DNA of 7,647 nt from the NCBI GenBank assembly GCA_028696935.1, contig JAQVGE010000042.1, forward strand, positions 1 through 7,647, written 5' to 3'. Of the stretch, positions 4,545 through 7,647 are shown piece by piece (position 1 is the first letter of the stretch; each line of letters starts with the position of its first letter). Origin of the DNA: Minisyncoccota bacterium (GTDB lineage Bacteria > Patescibacteria > Paceibacteria > UBA9973). Both the position numbers and the translations under genes were made by a program. A model generated the notes under the pieces. It was not told the DNA's origin. It worked only from the letters and a program-made list of their open reading frames with translations, and ran no database searches.

Positions 4545-7271
4545 TTAGTTTTGCTTTATAAGATTCTTATACATGCCAAAGAGAAAACTCATACGCTCTA
4601 ATTCTGGTACACCAGATTTGCACCCATAAGCACTATCAACGGCTTTATCGAGCTGAGTATGAGCTTTGATAAGTACAAGAGGCATTGTATTGGGGTCATA
4701 GAGATCGGCAAGGGTTGAGTTTGGAAACTGTGCGCGAGCGTCAAGGACTGCCTGTGCTGCTTTTTCTATTGCATTGATTTTTGCTTGCTTTGGGGCATCA
4801 GGCCAAGGAAAATTATTATAAACAATATCTTTTGAATAGCGGTAACGACTTTCTAATCTGCCTCCAACATAGCGCATCCACGCCATATGCATGGTCGAAG
4901 ACAAAATGCCGAAATGAAATAGAGACACATTTTCAACAATGAAATTAAGATTACTTGACACAATGTCAGGGCTAACAAAACCTATAGGGATAAATTCACG
5001 CCGTTCAGAAGAAACACTAGGAACAATAAGATACTGTGCATCTGGCTGATTTTTATCCCTAAATACGCTAGGCGTCGCAGCATGAACCCTTGTCGAAGGT
5101 GCGATACTCACCAAACGAAATTCTTTTACCTTTTGAATGCGCTGGAGTACTTCCGGCATGGCCCGTAATTCTTGTGGTTGAGCATCTACGAGCCACAGGC
5201 ACCAGCGAGATTTACCATTGAGAAACTCTTCTGCTCCCATAAAGCCACGAATAAATTTCTCTGCTTGGGGTTCTTTTCGCAAAAGCTCTTCTTTGTCTTC
5301 GTCAGAAAGCAGTAAATGCCCTCCATCAAGAGGCATATTGCCAAATCGTAAAGAAGGCACATCGCATAATGGCCTACTGCGGCGAGTTACCAGAACAGTT
5401 TCACCAGTTGTGAGATACGGGGTAATTTCTGTTACAGGAGAAATTTCCGGTTCTGATAAAGGTGACTGGTAATCGAACAAAATTTTAGAGGTAATCGTTT
5501 CAAGGCAAAAACCTATAATAACACAATGTACTGCCGCTCTACGTCTTGCCTCACTAGACCATTGGAAAGTCCGGTGAGCAAAAAAAATGGAGCAACCACG
5601 TTGCAACAGCTCTCCCCACAAAATACTGACTTGTTCCCCCTGGCAAATGGAATTTGTTGAAACAAATGCAGTACGAATTTTGGGGTTTTGTTGCATAAAT
5701 TCTGTTGCTTTCAAGTACCAAGCGGCAACGTAATCCAATACTTTTGCGCCATGTATCCCAAGGAAAATATGCGCCATCTCTTTTCGTTGATCACCACTCA
5801 TCATCTTAGAGCCAATAAACGGCGGATTCCCAACAATATAGTTTGTCTGGGCAGGACTAACTACATCTTGCCAATCAATTTTTAAGGCGTTGCCATGAAC
5901 TATCTTAGCAGACTTCACAAGAGGCAAGCGAACATAGTATTCGCCAAAAGCACTACTTAAAGCCATGTTCATCTGGTGATCAGTAAGCCAAAGAGCTACC
6001 TTGGCAATTTGTGCAGGAAATTCTTCAATCTCTATGCCGTAGCACTGGTCAACATTCACACTGCTAAACGCTTTTGCCCCAGTGAGTGTGGTCTGACGTT
6101 TTCCTATTGGATATAAAGTCCGCAGTGCTTCTAATTCCAATTGGCGTAGTTCCCTATATGCAACAACAAGAAAATTTCCACATCCACAAGCAGGATCAAA
6201 AATGCGTATTTCTGATAATTTTTTTATAAAATCACGTAATTTCTCTTCGCGTTTATTGCGAGAGTTTTTTATTTGCCCAAGTTCAATATTTAGACTGTCA
6301 AGAAATAGCGGCTTCAACACCTTGAGAATATTTAACTCTTGAGTATAATGCGCCCCTAAGTTGCGCCTTGCTTGTTCATCCATCACAGACTGAAATAAGG
6401 AACCAAAAATAGCAGGTGATATGCGACTCCAGTCTAACGCACAGCAATTCAATAGCGTTTCGCGCATATCTGCATTAAAAGACGCTGTACGTAAACGCTC
6501 CTCAAATAATTTTCCATTCACATAAGGAAAAGAAGCCATTTGTTCGTCAAGTGACTTTTGGCGAAATATGTCAGGGGTGTTCAATACATCAAAAAGCATT
6601 GCTAAATGATAACCCAAATCAAAACCATCTTCGCTGGTGCGAGTATCAATATACTCCCGGAAGCTGCTCGCTTCAAAAATACCTGTATCTTCTGCAAATA
6701 AACAAAATAAAAGCCTTACGAGCATCAATTCCAGTTCATGCCCGTCATACCCATCAGCTTTAAGCTTATCGTGAAGCGCTCCCATTTTTTCAGCAGCCAT
6801 AATATTGGCGGGGTCTTCCTTGCCAAAATCACGGCGAACATAACCACTAATGAAGCCAAATAAATGAATATGTTGCGGTAGTTCATTAAGAGTAAACTCA
6901 GTCTGCTTCCCTTCATCTAGATCGTAAATCCTAAAACGTTGAAAATCACATACCAAAACATATCTTGGCAAATCACGGTCTTTCAAACCCTGGAAATATT
7001 CTGTAGCTTGATTATACGCCCGATCAAGGCTTTTACCCCGTGACTTGTGTTCAATGAGTAGCGTTCCCTTCCAAAGAAGATCAATAAAACCTTTGGAGCC
7101 ATCATTGCGCTCAACAGATTTTTCAAATGACGCAACTCTTCTGCGAGGTACACCAAAGACACGAAAAAAATCATCCCAAAAGCTTTTTGCCTCTGCATCT
7201 TCACTAAATTCTTCAGCATACTCACGGGAAAAAGCAAGAGCGCGACTGCGAATTTCATTAAGTGAAAGCAT
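4545..7271 (-). CDS. MmeI-family (Type IIL/IIG) single-chain restriction endonuclease-methyltransferase
   Basis: This 908-residue enzyme joins cutting, methylation and DNA recognition in one chain, at nearly the length of MmeI (919). The N-terminal PD-(D/E)xK nuclease has Asp64, then nine residues, then Glu74-x-Lys76 (IDLLWKGTLLIEHKS), the spacing seen in MmeI. A helical linker runs to about residue 300. The adenine N6-methyltransferase domain carries LGAHYT (305-310), SAM motif I DPACGCGNFL (359-368) and catalytic motif IV NPPF (482-485). The target-recognition domain covers roughly residues 610-830 and ends in the conserved GGRLESRYRYS and YNNFPWP blocks. It should methylate one strand of an asymmetric site and cut about 20 bp away. 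It needs no separate specificity or methylase gene, and none is nearby. The ATG has AAGGA eight bases upstream. All motifs are intact, so an active enzyme is likely; BREX PglX is larger and less similar. Confidence 0.93.
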   Translation of the reverse strand: MLSLNEIRSRALAFSREYAEEFSEDAEAKSFWDDFFRVFGVPRRRVASFEKSVERNDGSKGFIDLLWKGTLLIEHKSRGKSLDRAYNQATEYFQGLKDRDLPRYVLVCDFQRFRIYDLDEGKQTEFTLNELPQHIHLFGFISGYVRRDFGKEDPANIMAAEKMGALHDKLKADGYDGHELELMLVRLLFCLFAEDTGIFEASSFREYIDTRTSEDGFDLGYHLAMLFDVLNTPDIFRQKSLDEQMASFPYVNGKLFEERLRTASFNADMRETLLNCCALDWSRISPAIFGSLFQSVMDEQARRNLGAHYTQELNILKVLKPLFLDSLNIELGQIKNSRNKREEKLRDFIKKLSEIRIFDPACGCGNFLVVAYRELRQLELEALRTLYPIGKRQTTLTGAKAFSSVNVDQCYGIEIEEFPAQIAKVALWLTDHQMNMALSSAFGEYYVRLPLVKSAKIVHGNALKIDWQDVVSPAQTNYIVGNPPFIGSKMMSGDQRKEMAHIFLGIHGAKVLDYVAAWYLKATEFMQQNPKIRTAFVSTNSICQGEQVSILWGELLQRGCSIFFAHRTFQWSSEARRRAAVHCVIIGFCLETITSKILFDYQSPLSEPEISPVTEITPYLTTGETVLVTRRSRPLCDVPSLRFGNMPLDGGHLLLSDEDKEELLRKEPQAEKFIRGFMGAEEFLNGKSRWCLWLVDAQPQELRAMPEVLQRIQKVKEFRLVSIAPSTRVHAATPSVFRDKNQPDAQYLIVPSVSSERREFIPIGFVSPDIVSSNLNFIVENVSLFHFGILSSTMHMAWMRYVGGRLESRYRYSKDIVYNNFPWPDAPKQAKINAIEKAAQAVLDARAQFPNSTLADLYDPNTMPLVLIKAHTQLDKAVDSAYGCKSGVPELERMSFLFGMYKNLIKQN

Positions 7272-7285
7272 TCAAATTTTCCTTA

Positions 7286-7308
7286 AATTTATATATTGAT
7301 TATAAATT
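7286..7308 (-). promoter_or_regulatory. AT-rich palindrome over the putative promoter of the restriction-modification gene
   Basis: AATTTATA (7286-7293) and TATAAATT (7301-7308) form a perfect 8-bp inverted repeat around a 7-base centre, 15 bp upstream of the start codon. On the minus strand a perfect -10 hexamer, TATAAT, lies at 7304-7299 within it, with no good -35. A second option is TTGCCT (7317-7312), 16 nt, TATATA (7295-7290), but it would start transcription within the Shine-Dalgarno sequence. The overlap of repeat and promoter suggests an operator. Confidence 0.4.
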
Positions 7309-7515
7309 GATAGGCAAAAGTTTATTCCATTTTTTAAAGACTCTCAGCCGATGGGAAATTGCCAAAATGTTTTCTTGCAACTTCCTCCAAACCACTAAGC
7401 GACACAATCACAACCATGCGGGTTTAGGACATTCTTTTTAGGCAGTAAGCATTTGAAGCAAATTTTACAAGAAAATTTTGGAGCGTCATAAATGATAAGA
7501 AGGCCCTGCCTTCCC
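7309..7515. other. Non-coding stretch between the restriction-modification promoter and the insertion sequence
   Basis: I see no convincing gene or RNA in this part of the 350-bp gap between the restriction-modification start (7271) and the transposase start (7622). It holds an A/T-only hairpin (AAATTTT at 7460-7466 pairing with AAAATTT at 7472-7478) and a GGAG (7480-7483) placed eight bases before an ATG at 7492 that opens a 47-codon frame. It may contain the element's end or the target sequence of the insertion sequence, but no boundary can be fixed without the other end. Confidence 0.3.
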
Positions 7516-7530
7516 GACAGCATTGCTGTC
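7516..7530. repeat. Perfect palindrome near the probable left end of the insertion sequence
   Basis: GACAGCA (7516-7522) and TGCTGTC (7524-7530) form a perfect 7-bp inverted repeat around one T. The following CCGGCTAAGGGTTAAG resembles, in a general way, IS4-group ends that contain TTAAG, so the terminal repeat of the insertion sequence may begin near 7521. This boundary is a guess, because the right end is outside the window. Confidence 0.35.
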
Positions 7531-7549
7531 CGGCTAAGGGTTAAGAAAA

Positions 7550-7623
7550 AAGTCCAAAATCTCAATGCGATGTGGTATAAAGAGTTTGCTAAAAACTTTG
7601 CCACACAAGGAGATTTTGGACTT
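7550..7623 (+). promoter_or_regulatory. Transposase leader: internal extended -10 promoter inside a long hairpin that covers the start codon
   Basis: AAGTCCAAAATCTC (7550-7563) is the exact complement of GAGATTTTGGACTT (7610-7623), giving a 14-bp stem. Inside it TGTGG (7571-7575) pairs with CCACA (7601-7605), and a 7-bp stem (7581-7587 with 7593-7599, one G-T pair) closes the loop GCTAA. The right arm takes in the GAG of the Shine-Dalgarno AAGGAG (7607-7612) and the first two bases of the TTG start. Between the arms lies TGGTATAAA (7573-7581), an extended -10 motif. Transcripts started there would begin near 7588 and lack the left arm. Confidence 0.65.
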
Positions 7624-7647
7624 GAGTCACCATAATACACTTTTCTC
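7622..7647 (+). CDS. 5' end of an IS4-like transposase with TTG start; runs off the window
   Basis: Only nine codons are visible, starting at TTG 7622-7624, nine bases after a strong AAGGAG. The encoded start, (M)SHHNTLFS, matches as I recall it the N-terminal signature of IS4-family transposases with a DUF4372-type head domain, which commonly begin MSHHNT followed by a hydrophobic residue and Phe. The preceding leader, with an extended -10 promoter and an occluding hairpin, fits a transposase gene. The catalytic DDE residues, the right terminal repeat and the target duplication lie outside, so whether the gene is intact is unknown. The short length limits certainty, although the Shine-Dalgarno placement and the structured leader support a real start. 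Confidence 0.55.

Noticed and set aside
7395..7640. 81-residue open frame on the minus strand at the right end
   Set aside because: It runs antisense through the insertion-sequence leader hairpin and transposase start, has no Shine-Dalgarno sequence that I can see, and resembles no family.
1..7647. CRISPR array, tRNA or rRNA gene
   Set aside because: I saw no regularly spaced repeats with unique spacers, no cloverleaf with conserved tRNA bases and no rRNA-like sequence on either strand.

Overview
This window looks like part of an integrative mobilisable element (or mobilisable plasmid region) from a Gram-negative bacterium, with restriction-modification cargo and an insertion sequence at its right edge. 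The transfer genes are of the IncP/IncQ-2 (MOBP) type found in Pseudomonadota and sulfate-reducing relatives. A rubredoxin-type protein hints at an anaerobe of the Desulfovibrio kind. That host guess is weak, because all the genes here are mobile.

Layout. Positions 1-527 (+) hold the C-terminal catalytic domain of a tyrosine recombinase whose start lies outside the window. It converges on a left-pointing operon, 2243 to 582 (-), of three genes in the order TraK-like (oriT binding), TraL-like (P-loop ATPase) and TraM-like (single-pass membrane protein). A 222-bp intergenic region (2244-2465) follows. It has the expected place and structure of an origin of transfer: a long imperfect inverted repeat at 2357-2413, a short palindrome and several TTGAC boxes. 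To its right, pointing right, are a TraJ/MobB-like ribbon-helix-helix protein (2466-2810), a compact 380-residue MOBP relaxase (2791-3933) and an unrecognised protein with a C-terminal rubredoxin/rubrerythrin-like Cys4 knuckle (3944-4501). Converging on these from the right is a 908-residue single-chain restriction-modification enzyme of the MmeI (Type IIL) family (7271 to 4545, -). The last 350 bp hold its promoter region and the left end of an insertion sequence, whose transposase starts at a TTG at 7622 and runs off the window.

How the parts fit. The recombinase would integrate or excise the element. TraJ, TraK and the relaxase would assemble at oriT and nick it, and TraL and TraM are the usual accessory proteins of this transfer family. 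No mating-pair formation genes or coupling protein are visible here, so transfer would depend on a helper, at least as far as this window shows. The MmeI-like enzyme is a self-contained defence or addiction gene. The points most worth a second look are the rubredoxin-domain gene tied to the relaxase by a stop/start relay without a Shine-Dalgarno sequence, a recognition-base prediction for the MmeI-like enzyme, and an anti-read-through hairpin that covers the transposase start.
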